Assembly (NCBI RefSeq): GCF_002742625.1
Contig: NZ_PEBF01000001.1
Location: 2,728,001-2,792,000, forward strand
Length of the DNA stretch: 64,000 bases
Direction: 5' to 3'
Source: Caulobacter sp. FWC2
Lineage (GTDB): Bacteria; Pseudomonadota; Alphaproteobacteria; Caulobacterales; Caulobacteraceae
Each line of letters begins with the position of its first letter. The first letter of the stretch is position 1. The notes below the pieces were generated by a model. It ran no database searches. It had not been told where the DNA came from and saw nothing but the letters and a program-made list of their open reading frames with translations. Both the position numbers and the translations under genes were made by a program. This document shows positions 9,093 to 17,587 of this stretch, piece after piece.

Positions 9093-9102
9093 GGTAGCTC
9101 CT

Positions 9103-9139
9103 TGCAAATCAGCACGCGTCAATATATGCAAATTTGCAT
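9103..9139. promoter_or_regulatory. Operator candidate: perfect palindrome plus half-site between NADAR and XRE genes
   Basis: ATGCAAATTTGCAT at 9126-9139 is a perfect 14-bp palindrome overlapping the start of the XRE regulator gene. A half-site, TGCAAAT, lies at 9103-9109 just upstream of the NADAR start. A second perfect palindrome with the same core, GTGCAAATTTGCAC, lies inside the regulator gene at 9303-9316. The position between divergent genes and the repetition of the core make this a good candidate binding site for the adjacent regulator, which would then repress itself and the NADAR gene. Confidence 0.65.
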
Positions 9140-9536
9140 GAAACTGAGCGTTAAATCAAGAGAAAACCTCGCGCGCCAATTGCGCGAAGTGATTAAAGAA
9201 CGCGAGGTTACCTATGCTGAAATCGCTTCACTGTCTGGCGTTCATCCCAGCCAGGTAAGCCGCATTTGTCGCGGGGAATTCAAAACCGCCAGCGCAAATC
9301 TCGTGCAAATTTGCACCGCGCTCGGACTTGCCGAGGACAGAAGCACCTCCCCAGCCCCTAATCCCTCACGGCAACTTTTGGAGAAGTCGATCGGCGCCCT
9401 CTGGGATCAAACCCCTGAAGACGCGGACCGGCTTCTGAAGCTGATGCGCCAACTCGCGGAACTACGAAGGCAGCCGCGTAAGCGCCGCCTGAGCGCCCTG
9501 CCGCGCGCGAGTGCAATCCGCACCGACCCGTGCTGA
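9138..9536 (+). CDS. XRE-family transcriptional regulator
   Basis: The product of about 132 residues has a Cro/C1-type helix-turn-helix near its N-terminus: REVTYAEIASLSGVHPSQVS, then RICRGEFKTAS. The C-terminal part is charged and leucine-rich and may dimerise. Two starts are possible, ATG 9126 and ATG 9138, both overlapping a palindrome; neither has a clear ribosome binding site, so the message may be leaderless. I take 9138 because the palindrome then precedes the coding sequence. The gene diverges from the NADAR gene and likely autoregulates through TGCAAATTTGCA sites, one of which is inside its own coding region at 9303-9316. Confidence 0.75.
   Translation: MKLSVKSRENLARQLREVIKEREVTYAEIASLSGVHPSQVSRICRGEFKTASANLVQICTALGLAEDRSTSPAPNPSRQLLEKSIGALWDQTPEDADRLLKLMRQLAELRRQPRKRRLSALPRASAIRTDPC
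9303..9316. promoter_or_regulatory. Second copy of the TGCAAATTTGCA palindrome, inside the XRE gene
   Basis: GTGCAAATTTGCAC is a perfect 14-bp palindrome sharing its 12-bp core with the site at 9126-9139. In both places the core is read as Gln-Ile-Cys, so part of the conservation could be coincidence of coding, but two perfect copies within 190 bp fit looping or roadblock autoregulation. Confidence 0.5.
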
Positions 9537-9544
9537 TCGCTACG

Positions 9545-10903
9545 TCACTCCTCGACGAGAACAGTCGTCATCGAGGAGAGGACACTGTTGGCCCATATGG
9601 AGTCGCAGCCGATCTCACCGTCGCGCTCGAACCAATGGGTTGCCCCAGGCAGGAGGTCGAAGGCGATCGGATGGTCGGCCAGGGGATTGTGGAAAACCTC
9701 AAGCTCCTGACACCACTGCTCGCCCCAGGGCCAGAGGGCCGCGTATTCGGGGCTTTGCACGTCGAGTTCGAAATCGATCGGCTCCAGCGCACCTGCCGTG
9801 CGGTCGTACAGGATGCCCTTGCGCACCATCCGCAGCCCCTTGGGAGCCCAACCGGCCAGCAGACCCATGCGGTTGAATTTGCTGAAGGTCGCTGCGTTGC
9901 TGAAGATTATCGCCGAGAGGTGAGCGAAGGCCGGGTCCCGGAAGAGGCCAGCGGGAATGGCGTCCGGGCCTTCCAGCGTTGACACGGTCGTTGAAACGCC
10001 GACCCGGCGTCCACCGATCGTCTCGACATGCGCGAAGGCGCCGTAGAGATAGGACGGTAGCGCTTCGCGGCTCCAGACCAGCGACGACGGTGCGTGAAAG
10101 TCTGCCAGCGCCAGGGCGAAGGGCTTGCCTTGGACGTGGGGCAAGATTTCGTAGTTGCGCTGAAGTTTGCTGCGAAGGGTCTTGGCGAAACGAACGGCGG
10201 GCGCGCCCAGGAGACGTTCCCGCTTGTTTTCCGGCGCGGCAACGGGCCGCGTAGGGCCCTGAGGCGACAACTCGGGAGCATGTGCGGTGACGGCCTCGAC
10301 CCAGGCCTCATGGCCCTCGCGGGCGAGATGGAAGTCTGGCGACACCACCGTTTGGGACACGGAAACTTCCTGCTCGCGGAACGCTGCCAAGAGGTAGAGT
10401 TCAAAAAGCCTGGCGTCGAAATTGGCGCCCTGGAAATCGGGAACGAAGTTGGCGTCCGGCTTGGGCAGCGCCAGATAAGCCTCGCCCACGGTCATCAGCG
10501 CCGGATAGTGCGACAGCGTCGTGGTCAGAAGCTTGAAGTTCTTTCCGGGCGTCGAGCGCCCCGCCTGCAACAATGGCGGCCGCCGCCGGGCCTGCGGCGG
10601 CAAGGGTAGCGGAGGCGTGTCGCGCTCAAGTTCTGAGCCGACCAGGAAGACAGCGGTTTGGTGGTCGGGGACATCCTGGCGATCGAGGGCCACAGCCCAG
10701 CGGTGATCAACTTGACGCCGCAGGACGAGGGCACGGCACATGCCGGTCTCGTGATTCATCATGGCAAGCCCAGCCGCCTCGCAGCCCTGGGTGCGCCATC
10801 CCGCGAACGGCGTGAAGTCGCCGAAGTTGGGTCCGGTGGGCAAGGCGAGCGCGTAGACTTCGAATTGGCGCGCCGACATGTCGATGAGCTGGCGCGTGTC
10901 CAC
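9545..10903 (-). CDS. Uncharacterised protein
   Basis: I do not recognise this 452-residue protein. It has no signal peptide, membrane segment or familiar catalytic motif. Its composition is normal for a folded cytoplasmic protein, with many aromatic residues and phrases such as HAPSSLVWSREALPSYLYGA and FSNAATFSKFNRMG, reminiscent of a glycoside- or nucleotide-processing enzyme but not diagnostic. The frame opens with GTG 10903, preceded by AAGGGGAG; ATG 10879 is an alternative. It is the downstream partner of the DUF3800-like gene (84 bp between them), and ends 9 bp from the end of the convergent XRE gene. Confidence 0.6.
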   Translation of the reverse strand: MDTRQLIDMSARQFEVYALALPTGPNFGDFTPFAGWRTQGCEAAGLAMMNHETGMCRALVLRRQVDHRWAVALDRQDVPDHQTAVFLVGSELERDTPPLPLPPQARRRPPLLQAGRSTPGKNFKLLTTTLSHYPALMTVGEAYLALPKPDANFVPDFQGANFDARLFELYLLAAFREQEVSVSQTVVSPDFHLAREGHEAWVEAVTAHAPELSPQGPTRPVAAPENKRERLLGAPAVRFAKTLRSKLQRNYEILPHVQGKPFALALADFHAPSSLVWSREALPSYLYGAFAHVETIGGRRVGVSTTVSTLEGPDAIPAGLFRDPAFAHLSAIIFSNAATFSKFNRMGLLAGWAPKGLRMVRKGILYDRTAGALEPIDFELDVQSPEYAALWPWGEQWCQELEVFHNPLADHPIAFDLLPGATHWFERDGEIGCDSIWANSVLSSMTTVLVEE

Positions 10904-10987
10904 CTCCCCTTCCGCGACTAATGCCAGAGCAGTGGCGCGGTGTTCCGGGCCGGCGTCAAGGCGCGTTTGGCCAAGAGGCGGGCCACG

Positions 10988-12106
10988 CTACGAGACTGCG
11001 TTCGGGCCGTCGACGAGGCGCCAAAGCTTGTAATGGTCCTCCAGGCTCAGGGTGAAGTGGAGGAAGGCGGGGGTCTCCGCGAGACTTCTGGCCAGGAGCC
11101 TAGACAGGCTGGCGAGATTGCCCGTCTGGCGTTCGGTCAGGCTCTCGCGGATCACGTCCAGCGCGTCCCGATCGTGAGCGACCACGAAGGTGAAAAGGCG
11201 CCCCAGTAGGCCGACCACGACATCGGAGATCTGCACGCCCGGCTCCTCGTGCGACTCCGCGAAGCCGAAGTTCTCGAAAGGTTTGCCGGCGTCGACCAAG
11301 GTGTGACGGGCCAACTCGTCGCGGATCGCGGGCTCCACGTCGAGGATGTGGCGGGCGTTTTTAAACAGACACAGGCGCTGCAGGAAGAACATGCCGAAGC
11401 GGTCGATCAGGACATTGGGGGTCTCGTCCTCGAGGAACGGCAGGCGTTCCAGCCCCCTGGCGATCTGCAGGGTCCCCTTGAGCATGTAGTAGCTGAAATG
11501 GGGAAATGCGTCCTCATGCTGCTCAAGCAAGTCAAGGAGTTCGGCGACGAAGGCCGGACGGCGCGCGGCGCCGACGTCCGGATAGTCATAGCGCTGGAAG
11601 AGGTCGATGGTGTGGTCCGGGTTCAGGCGCAGCAAGCCGTAGAGGTCGTTCTTCAGGTTCTGGTGCGCAGCCGACAGACGGGGCTCACGGTGCTCGGCCA
11701 AGATCGAGTCGATGACGTCTACGACCGACCAGTAGAGCGGGTCCAATGCGAAGAAGTGGACCTCCAGATCCTGCGCCAGCAGCCAGTCGAGGAAGATCTC
11801 GATCTTTCGGGTGTCGAGCGCGTCGAGAAGATCGCCGTCGGCCAGGTGCTTGAACTTCATCTCTTTGATCGACGGCTGCAGACGCAGCTCCGTCGTCAGG
11901 GCGGCCAGACTAAGCTCGCGTGGGTCGCCCCGATGGACGACGCCACCCAAGACGAAAACTTTCAGATCCTTGACGTTCAGGCCGTCGGATCGGATGTGCA
12001 GACGCCGGATGTTGTTGGTCTCGTCGTAGTAGAGGGTATAGGCCTCGTTGATCCGCGGCAGGCCCATCGCCAGCATCGGTTTGCGCATCTCATTGATGTC
12101 AATCAT
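10988..12106 (-). CDS. DUF3800-like protein
   Basis: The 372-residue product begins, after a short leader, with YTLYYDETNN, the acidic N-terminal motif of DUF3800 proteins. Near the C-terminus it has PGVQISDVVVGLLGRLF, which matches the conserved Q-x-x-D motif of that family. DUF3800 proteins are thought to have an RNase H-like fold and often occur in mobile or defence regions; their activity is not established. ATG 12106 is chosen because GGAG lies about 7 nt upstream; further upstream residues are proline/arginine-rich and unlikely to be coding. It may form a two-gene unit with the uncharacterised protein downstream. Confidence 0.65.
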   Translation of the reverse strand: MIDINEMRKPMLAMGLPRINEAYTLYYDETNNIRRLHIRSDGLNVKDLKVFVLGGVVHRGDPRELSLAALTTELRLQPSIKEMKFKHLADGDLLDALDTRKIEIFLDWLLAQDLEVHFFALDPLYWSVVDVIDSILAEHREPRLSAAHQNLKNDLYGLLRLNPDHTIDLFQRYDYPDVGAARRPAFVAELLDLLEQHEDAFPHFSYYMLKGTLQIARGLERLPFLEDETPNVLIDRFGMFFLQRLCLFKNARHILDVEPAIRDELARHTLVDAGKPFENFGFAESHEEPGVQISDVVVGLLGRLFTFVVAHDRDALDVIRESLTERQTGNLASLSRLLARSLAETPAFLHFTLSLEDHYKLWRLVDGPNAVS

Positions 12107-12352
12107 CTGCGACTCCAGGCACGGCGGCGGCGCGGCGCGGCGCGGGAACAATCCTACCGGGTCTGGCCCATTGGTACAGTTTGCGGGCGGCTACTCGGCA
12201 GGACGCTTTGCGACCATGTCGGAAGGTCGGGGCGAATGGTGAATGTAGCAGCCGAATAGCGGACCTTCCCAAGGTCGCCTGAGAGTCAGGTCTGCGCCTT
12301 AGCGAAAAACGGCCACCGCTAGGAAGCGAACCTTCCCAACTTCGGCGCGGGG

Positions 12353-12766
12353 TCAAATCCGCTCTGCCGCCACGTCGGACAAGACCTCGCCTCGCAAGAG
12401 TCGCCCCTCTGAAATCCGACGCGATAGCAAGTCGATAAACGCCGCATAGCGCTCCTGCCCCTTTGCGCTTGCGGCCCGATCTTCAACCGAAGACATCGCT
12501 GGCGTGACCTTCAACCAGGTTTTCACGAACAGTCCGATTGCCTCGTTGGCGATGGTCACGTCCCGCTCTAGCCGATCCAATTGCCGTGACATTCGATCAA
12601 GCCGTCGGAAGAGCGCCGCTTCACCGGCTTCTGCGCCATCGGGCGAGAGGTAAGCCTCCAGCGCTGCCCGCACGATCTCCGATTTCTGCCGGCGTGTACG
12701 CCGGGCTCTTTCATCCAGCACTTTTATGGTGTCGCTGGTCAGGAAGACCTTCGTGGGGATCTTCAT
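12353..12766 (-). CDS. Ribbon-helix-helix (CopG-like) protein next to traG
   Basis: The 137-residue protein starts with KIPTKVFLTSDTIKVLDERA and continues with RRTRRQKSEIVRAALEAYL, a typical ribbon-helix-helix DNA-binding domain. The rest is helical with a heptad-like segment around residues 52-75. In alphaproteobacterial integrative elements a CopG-like gene regularly lies between traG and trbB. Here its start overlaps the traG stop by 4 nt (ATGA), so it belongs to the same operon, but no trb genes follow. It probably acts as a relaxosome accessory or operon regulator. Confidence 0.75.
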   Translation of the reverse strand: MKIPTKVFLTSDTIKVLDERARRTRRQKSEIVRAALEAYLSPDGAEAGEAALFRRLDRMSRQLDRLERDVTIANEAIGLFVKTWLKVTPAMSSVEDRAASAKGQERYAAFIDLLSRRISEGRLLRGEVLSDVAAERI

Positions 12767-14733
12767 GCGTCGTCACCGAGCGGTATGCCGTCATCGCGGT
12801 CCATGGCCGCCTGGCGCGCCGTGCCTGTGAATCGACGCTGCAGCTCCCTTCCCTGCTGCTCCTCATCGCCTTCACCGTCGCCGACAATTTCGAGTTCATC
12901 ATCAAGTGTCGCCGGCGCCGCCTCAACGACGTCGAGTTCGGGCTCCCGTTTGAGACCGCCTTCATCCAATTGGGCCGAGCGCGAAATAACCGGCGGCACG
13001 CCGTTTTCCACAGTGGCTGCCGTCCAGTCTTCGGCGATGGGTGACCGCGGCACGCCCGCCTTGGCGTCAAACACACACACACGATCCGCCAAACGTGCGT
13101 CTGCATAGTAGCGGATTTTGGTGGCCCGGATTGGCGGAGCCCCCGCCACCAACACGACCGCTTCATGCGCCGGAAGCTGCATCACTTCACCCGGCGTCAG
13201 CAATTGACGCGCCGTCTCCTGGCGGGAGACCATTAGGTGGCCGAGCCACGGTGACAGGCGATGGCCCGCGTAGTTGGCCATGGCTCTCATCTCCGTTGCA
13301 GTACCGAGCGTGTCGCTAATCCGGCGCGCGGTTCGTTCGTCATTTGTCGCGAACGCCACCCGCACGTGGCAGTTGTCGAGGATCGAGTGATTGGGCCCGT
13401 ACGCCCGCTCAATTTGGTTCAAACTTTGGGCTATAAGGAAGGCCTTGATGCGGTATCCGGCCATGAAGGCCAGCGACGCCTCAAAGAAGTCCAGCCGCCC
13501 CAGGGCCGGGAACTCGTCAAGCATCAGCAGCAGCGGCCGGCGGGTCCGCGCAGCCTCGAGGCCTTCGGTAAGTCGTCGGCCGATCTGATTGAGCACGAGG
13601 CGGATCAGAGGCTTGGTTCGGCTGATATCCGAGGGCGGCACCACGAGGTAAAGGCTGACCGGCTTGTCGGACCCGACGAGGTCGCCGATGCGCCAATCAC
13701 AACGGGACGTCACCGCCGCGACGACAGGATCTCGGTACAAGCCCAAGAAGCTCATGGCCGTGGAGAGCACCCCGCTGCGCTCGTTGTCGCTCTTGTTGAG
13801 GAGCTCGCGCGCCGAGCTGGCCACCACGGGGTGGACGCTTTCGCCAAGGTGGCGCGTCGTCATCATCGCGCGTAGCGTTGTCTCGATTGGGCGCGAGGGA
13901 TCGGCCAGGAAGTTGGCCACGCCAGCCAACGTCTTGTCGGCCTCGGCATAGAGCACGTGCAAGATGACGCCGACCAAAAGACTGTGGGAGGTTTTCTCCC
14001 AATGGCTTCGACGCTCCAGGGCGCCCTCCGGGTCCACCAGAATGTCGGCGATATTTTGCACGTCCCTCACTTCGGTCGGGCCGCGTCGCACTTCCAAAAG
14101 CGGATTATACGCGTTGCTGCTGGCGTCGGTGGGATCGAACCGCAGGACGTGCCCGAACTTCGCGCGGGCGCCGGCCGTGAGTTGCCAATTCTCGCCCTTG
14201 ATGTCGTGAACGACAGTGGAACCGGGCCACACCAACAAGCTCGGCACGACCAAGCCCACGCCCTTGCCGCTGCGTGTAGGAGCAAAGCACAGCACGTGTT
14301 CTGGACCGTCGTGGCGAAGGTAGTGGTCGCCGTGCCGGCCCAACATCACACCGGTATCGCCGAGCAGGCCAGCCGATTTGATATCGGCGAACTCAGCCCA
14401 GCGCGCCGAGCCGTACGTCGTCACTTTCTTGGCTTCGCGAGCGCGCCAAATCGACATCGTAATGGCGACCGCGACGCCAAGCAGCGCACCAGAGGCTGCG
14501 ATGAACCCTCCGCGCAGAAACACCGAGGGCGCGTAGGCGTCGTAGATGAACCACCACACGAAGAAGGCTGGCGGCGGATAGATCGGCAAGGCGCCTAGCC
14601 GTAGCCAAGGTGGTCCCAGACCGGGCTGATAGGCCAACTGCCACGCCGTCCATTGCGTGGCGCCCCAGACGCCCGCGAGCGCCAAGGCGCCGATCAGCAG
14701 GATCTGGCCCCAGAGTATTTTCTGACCGTTCAT
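12763..14733 (-). CDS. traG: TraG/VirD4-type conjugal coupling protein
   Basis: This 656-residue inner-membrane ATPase would bring the relaxase-DNA complex to a type IV secretion channel. Hydrophobic segments occur at about residues 8-25, 50-65 and 75-95, followed by the cytoplasmic ATPase domain with Walker A PTRSGKGVGL near residue 150 and the family phrase VVHDIKGENW. LLLMLDEFPALGRL is the Walker B region. Length and order are normal for VirD4/TraG. It lies 12 bp downstream of the relaxase gene and overlaps the RHH gene. The Trb or VirB pore genes it would need are absent from this window, so transfer would depend on another system. Confidence 0.92.
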   Translation of the reverse strand: MNGQKILWGQILLIGALALAGVWGATQWTAWQLAYQPGLGPPWLRLGALPIYPPPAFFVWWFIYDAYAPSVFLRGGFIAASGALLGVAVAITMSIWRAREAKKVTTYGSARWAEFADIKSAGLLGDTGVMLGRHGDHYLRHDGPEHVLCFAPTRSGKGVGLVVPSLLVWPGSTVVHDIKGENWQLTAGARAKFGHVLRFDPTDASSNAYNPLLEVRRGPTEVRDVQNIADILVDPEGALERRSHWEKTSHSLLVGVILHVLYAEADKTLAGVANFLADPSRPIETTLRAMMTTRHLGESVHPVVASSARELLNKSDNERSGVLSTAMSFLGLYRDPVVAAVTSRCDWRIGDLVGSDKPVSLYLVVPPSDISRTKPLIRLVLNQIGRRLTEGLEAARTRRPLLLMLDEFPALGRLDFFEASLAFMAGYRIKAFLIAQSLNQIERAYGPNHSILDNCHVRVAFATNDERTARRISDTLGTATEMRAMANYAGHRLSPWLGHLMVSRQETARQLLTPGEVMQLPAHEAVVLVAGAPPIRATKIRYYADARLADRVCVFDAKAGVPRSPIAEDWTAATVENGVPPVISRSAQLDEGGLKREPELDVVEAAPATLDDELEIVGDGEGDEEQQGRELQRRFTGTARQAAMDRDDGIPLGDDA

Positions 14734-14745
14734 TTGCTTGCACCT

Positions 14746-16470
14746 TCAAAGTCCAAGCCCGCGCTTTTTTCCCAGCGACCAGTCCATCCCGCCGCTGGGC
14801 GTAACCGTCCCCCTCACCTCCTGGCCAAGATAAGCGTCAAGCGATCGGGTCCACGGGACCAGCTGGAACCCAAGGCCGTCCTCGATCATGGCGAAACGAC
14901 CCGAAACCAAATCCAACCGTCGGCTATAGAGCCCTGCGACCATGTCGCCCTTGCTAGCCTCGATGTAGGCCGCCCCCGTCTCCGCTCGGAGGTTGGCGGC
15001 GACCCGTTCCAGTTCTCTTCCCCGAAGCGTGGCGATCAGATTGCCGACGGGCCTCCACGCGCTGTCTGGCCGGCTGGCCAGACCGATGCGCTCCAGATGG
15101 GCCCGCCGCTCGTCGAGCGCCGTTCGCACCTCCTGGCCAAACCCGGCTTGAGCGAGCGCATGAGGCTCGCGAGAGACCATCTGCCGATCGAGCCAAGTCG
15201 CCCCTGACGCTTTGACCTGGGCGGCTAGATCCAGGTCGGAGCGGTGCAGAAGTTCAAGCCGAGTGGCGCCGTCGTCCAAGACTCGCGAGCGCACCTCGAC
15301 AAGGCCGCCGATCGGGGTGTCGCCGGTGTGCGATAGGTCGCCGAACCGGATATGGTGGCTTCGTCCGTCGATCGCGTCGACGACGACGTAGGCTTGGCCG
15401 GTGAGCTCATCGTGCAGGCCTCGATCCGCCAGCTTGCCGAAGATCGGCGAGCCGAGTTCACGCCCCTGAATCACGACAGCGTTCAGATCGCGGCCCTTCC
15501 CGCTTAGCGTCGCGTGAAGCGTCTTGATGATATCGCCGCGTTCGGCCAAGCCGCGAAGCTGTGGTTCCAGATCTTCGACCAAACCCCAGCGGCCAGGCTC
15601 CTCGACGCGCGCTAAACCCAGGCGCTCCAGATATTGAGCGCGCCCGACCAGGCGCGGGTCGACACTCCCCACGCCTGCCCGACCGGGGCGCAGATCAACG
15701 CCACCGCGCTCGTCTGTCAGTTCTCCTAGTCGGCGATCCAGTTGGGTCCAGCGGTCGGCGGTCATCTCTCGATCGAGGCTTGCCTTGATCTCGGCCTCGG
15801 TTCTGGGACCAAGCTCCAGCGACACCAAGGCCTCCGCGATTTCCCGAAAGCCGTGCTTGATGAAGTGGGGGTTGATGACCAAGTCGCGGCCATCATCGGC
15901 AACGCCACGAACAAGGACATGGACGTGGGGATTGTCGGTGTTCCAGTGATCGACCGCGACCCAGTCCAGCCGCGTGCCCAGCGCCTGCTCGGCCCGCTCC
16001 ATAATGCCCTGCGTGGTGGTGCGCAGGTCTGAGAGTTGCACCGCGTCGTCGGGTGAGATGATGAAGCGGAAATGGTGGCGATCGTCGTCGCAGCGCCGGG
16101 CGAAAGCCTCGTGATCCGCCACGCCGTCGCGATCGAACATCTCCGCTCGTTCGCCATCGCGCGTTGCGCCCTGCCGGCGAAGATAGCTGAGGTGCATCTT
16201 CATCGGAGCTGCCCGATAGCGAGACCCCTTGTGCTGGATGATGCGCGCCTTGATGACGACCCGTCGGGACGCCAAGCGCCCTCGTGATGTCGAGGCCCCG
16301 CGTCCAAACCGTCCCGACCGTCCCCTGGCGCCCATGTCGAGCGCGCCAAGTCCCGATCGACGGGCTGCGGTCAGAACCTCCCCGACAAATCCGCGGGCCT
16401 TGGCGCCCGCGCCGGCGGCTTGGTCGCGGGGGCGGCCGACTCGTGGCCGAAAGTCATTCTCGCGCCTCAT
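14746..16470 (-). CDS. Relaxase/mobilisation nuclease (DUF3363 type)
   Basis: The 574-residue protein has a basic N-terminal tail, then a relaxase domain containing the three-histidine metal motif: His175 in DHWNTDNPHVHV and the HVH pair at about 182-184. The C-terminal two thirds resembles DUF3363, which is typical of VirD2-like relaxases of alphaproteobacterial elements. It would nick oriT and pilot the strand into the recipient. The start is placed at ATG 16470, preceded by AGGGCGGG; an upstream in-frame ATG (16515) adds only an unlikely proline/arginine stretch. The IS66 insertion lies 168 bp upstream of its start and separates it from the tra genes that would normally be cotranscribed. 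Confidence 0.88.
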   Translation of the reverse strand: MRRENDFRPRVGRPRDQAAGAGAKARGFVGEVLTAARRSGLGALDMGARGRSGRFGRGASTSRGRLASRRVVIKARIIQHKGSRYRAAPMKMHLSYLRRQGATRDGERAEMFDRDGVADHEAFARRCDDDRHHFRFIISPDDAVQLSDLRTTTQGIMERAEQALGTRLDWVAVDHWNTDNPHVHVLVRGVADDGRDLVINPHFIKHGFREIAEALVSLELGPRTEAEIKASLDREMTADRWTQLDRRLGELTDERGGVDLRPGRAGVGSVDPRLVGRAQYLERLGLARVEEPGRWGLVEDLEPQLRGLAERGDIIKTLHATLSGKGRDLNAVVIQGRELGSPIFGKLADRGLHDELTGQAYVVVDAIDGRSHHIRFGDLSHTGDTPIGGLVEVRSRVLDDGATRLELLHRSDLDLAAQVKASGATWLDRQMVSREPHALAQAGFGQEVRTALDERRAHLERIGLASRPDSAWRPVGNLIATLRGRELERVAANLRAETGAAYIEASKGDMVAGLYSRRLDLVSGRFAMIEDGLGFQLVPWTRSLDAYLGQEVRGTVTPSGGMDWSLGKKRGLGL

Positions 16471-16630
16471 GAGCCCGCCCTGGCGGAAAGGTCCCGGCCA
16501 AGCCCTTGAGCGCATTGGGAAAATGGCGCGACGAGGAACCTGCCCCCTCTCTTGGGTTCCGGAAATTCTTCAACACCATCAATGACATGGGACCAAAAGG
16601 TCCCTGTCCTTTTATCTTGCCCTAGACCTG

Positions 16631-16638
16631 AGTTCTCC
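16631..16638. repeat. Left target-site duplication of the IS66 element (AGTTCTCC)
   Basis: The octamer AGTTCTCC directly precedes the left inverted repeat and is identical to 19563-19570. Confidence 0.95.
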
Positions 16639-16720
16639 GTTTGCGTTCGGTTGTTGCACTCTTGTTCTCCTTCCATGAGACGAACCATGTCGGGCTCCTG
16701 ATGATCGAGGGAGGTCGGCC

Positions 16721-17587
16721 GTGGCGTCGAAGCGCTACCAAAACCGAGGACTGCGGACCTATTGGGCGGTCCACATCGAAGCGTGGCGGCTGAGCGGTCT
16801 GTCGCGCGCGGCATACTGCGGCGAGCACCGGCTCCAGCCCGGCGTCTTCAGCAGCTGGCTGAAGAAGATCGGTGACGCCGACGCCTTGCAGCACAAGCCT
16901 TCGAGCAAGCGAAAGCCGCCGCCGCGACGTTCCACCAGCGAGGTCCGCAACAGGGCCGTGCAGGCGTTCTGGGCCATGCACGTCGAGGCCCAACTGTGGA
17001 GCGGACTGAGCGCTGCGGAGTACGCCAGCGCCCATCGACTGACGACCTCGTCGCTGCGTCAGTGGCGTCAACGCCTGGACGAAGACCCCCTTGGGATCGA
17101 TTGGCGAGAGCTCGTTCATCCCAGCGCCCGCCCGTATGTGGGTCCCAGACGAAGCACTAGTGCTAAGGCCCGGACGCCGGAATCCGGCTTGACGGACGTG
17201 ACCAGGACCATCCGCGACGGTGACGGTCGGAGTAGCCGACGGACGTTCAGCGACGCGCAAAGGCGCGCCATCGTCGCCGAGACGGAAGCGCCCGGAGCCA
17301 CGGTCAGCGCGGTGGCCAGGAAGCACGGCGTGGTCACCAGCATGGTGTTCCGGTGGCGCGCCCAGATGGGCCTTGGCCAGGACGAGCGCGCCCGGCTGGC
17401 TCGCGTTCGGCTGGTCGGCGATGGTCTCAAAGCGGCGGGCCAGACTCCCACGGCGGGCATCCCACTGCCCATTCCCGAGGGCGCGGTGGCCGTCGATCTT
17501 GGCGACGGACGCCGGGTCTTCGCGCCGCCCGGGAGCGATCCGGACGAGGTCCGGCGGTACGTGGCCCAGCGGGAGGCGGCCCGATGA
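16721..17587 (+). CDS. tnpA: IS66 TnpA-like protein with repeated helix-turn-helix units
   Basis: This 288-residue protein is about twice the usual length of IS66 TnpA. Its C-terminal half has the canonical part, with FSDAQRRAIVAETEAPGATV leading into SAVARKHGVVTSMVFRWRAQ. The N-terminal half adds two related segments of about 37 residues (near residues 14-50 and 83-120), each with W-x3-H-x-E-A, a SGLS turn and a final W-x-x-x-(I/L). So it carries three helix-turn-helix-like units. The GTG start at 16721 has GGGAGG about 6 nt upstream. Its stop overlaps the tnpB start as ATGA. TnpA is an accessory DNA-binding protein of transposition. Confidence 0.9.
   Translation: MASKRYQNRGLRTYWAVHIEAWRLSGLSRAAYCGEHRLQPGVFSSWLKKIGDADALQHKPSSKRKPPPRRSTSEVRNRAVQAFWAMHVEAQLWSGLSAAEYASAHRLTTSSLRQWRQRLDEDPLGIDWRELVHPSARPYVGPRRSTSAKARTPESGLTDVTRTIRDGDGRSSRRTFSDAQRRAIVAETEAPGATVSAVARKHGVVTSMVFRWRAQMGLGQDERARLARVRLVGDGLKAAGQTPTAGIPLPIPEGAVAVDLGDGRRVFAPPGSDPDEVRRYVAQREAAR

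Noticed and set aside
11249-12259. 336-residue frame antisense to the DUF3800-like gene
   Set aside because: It lacks a ribosome binding site and domain features, and the minus-strand gene has DUF3800 motifs.
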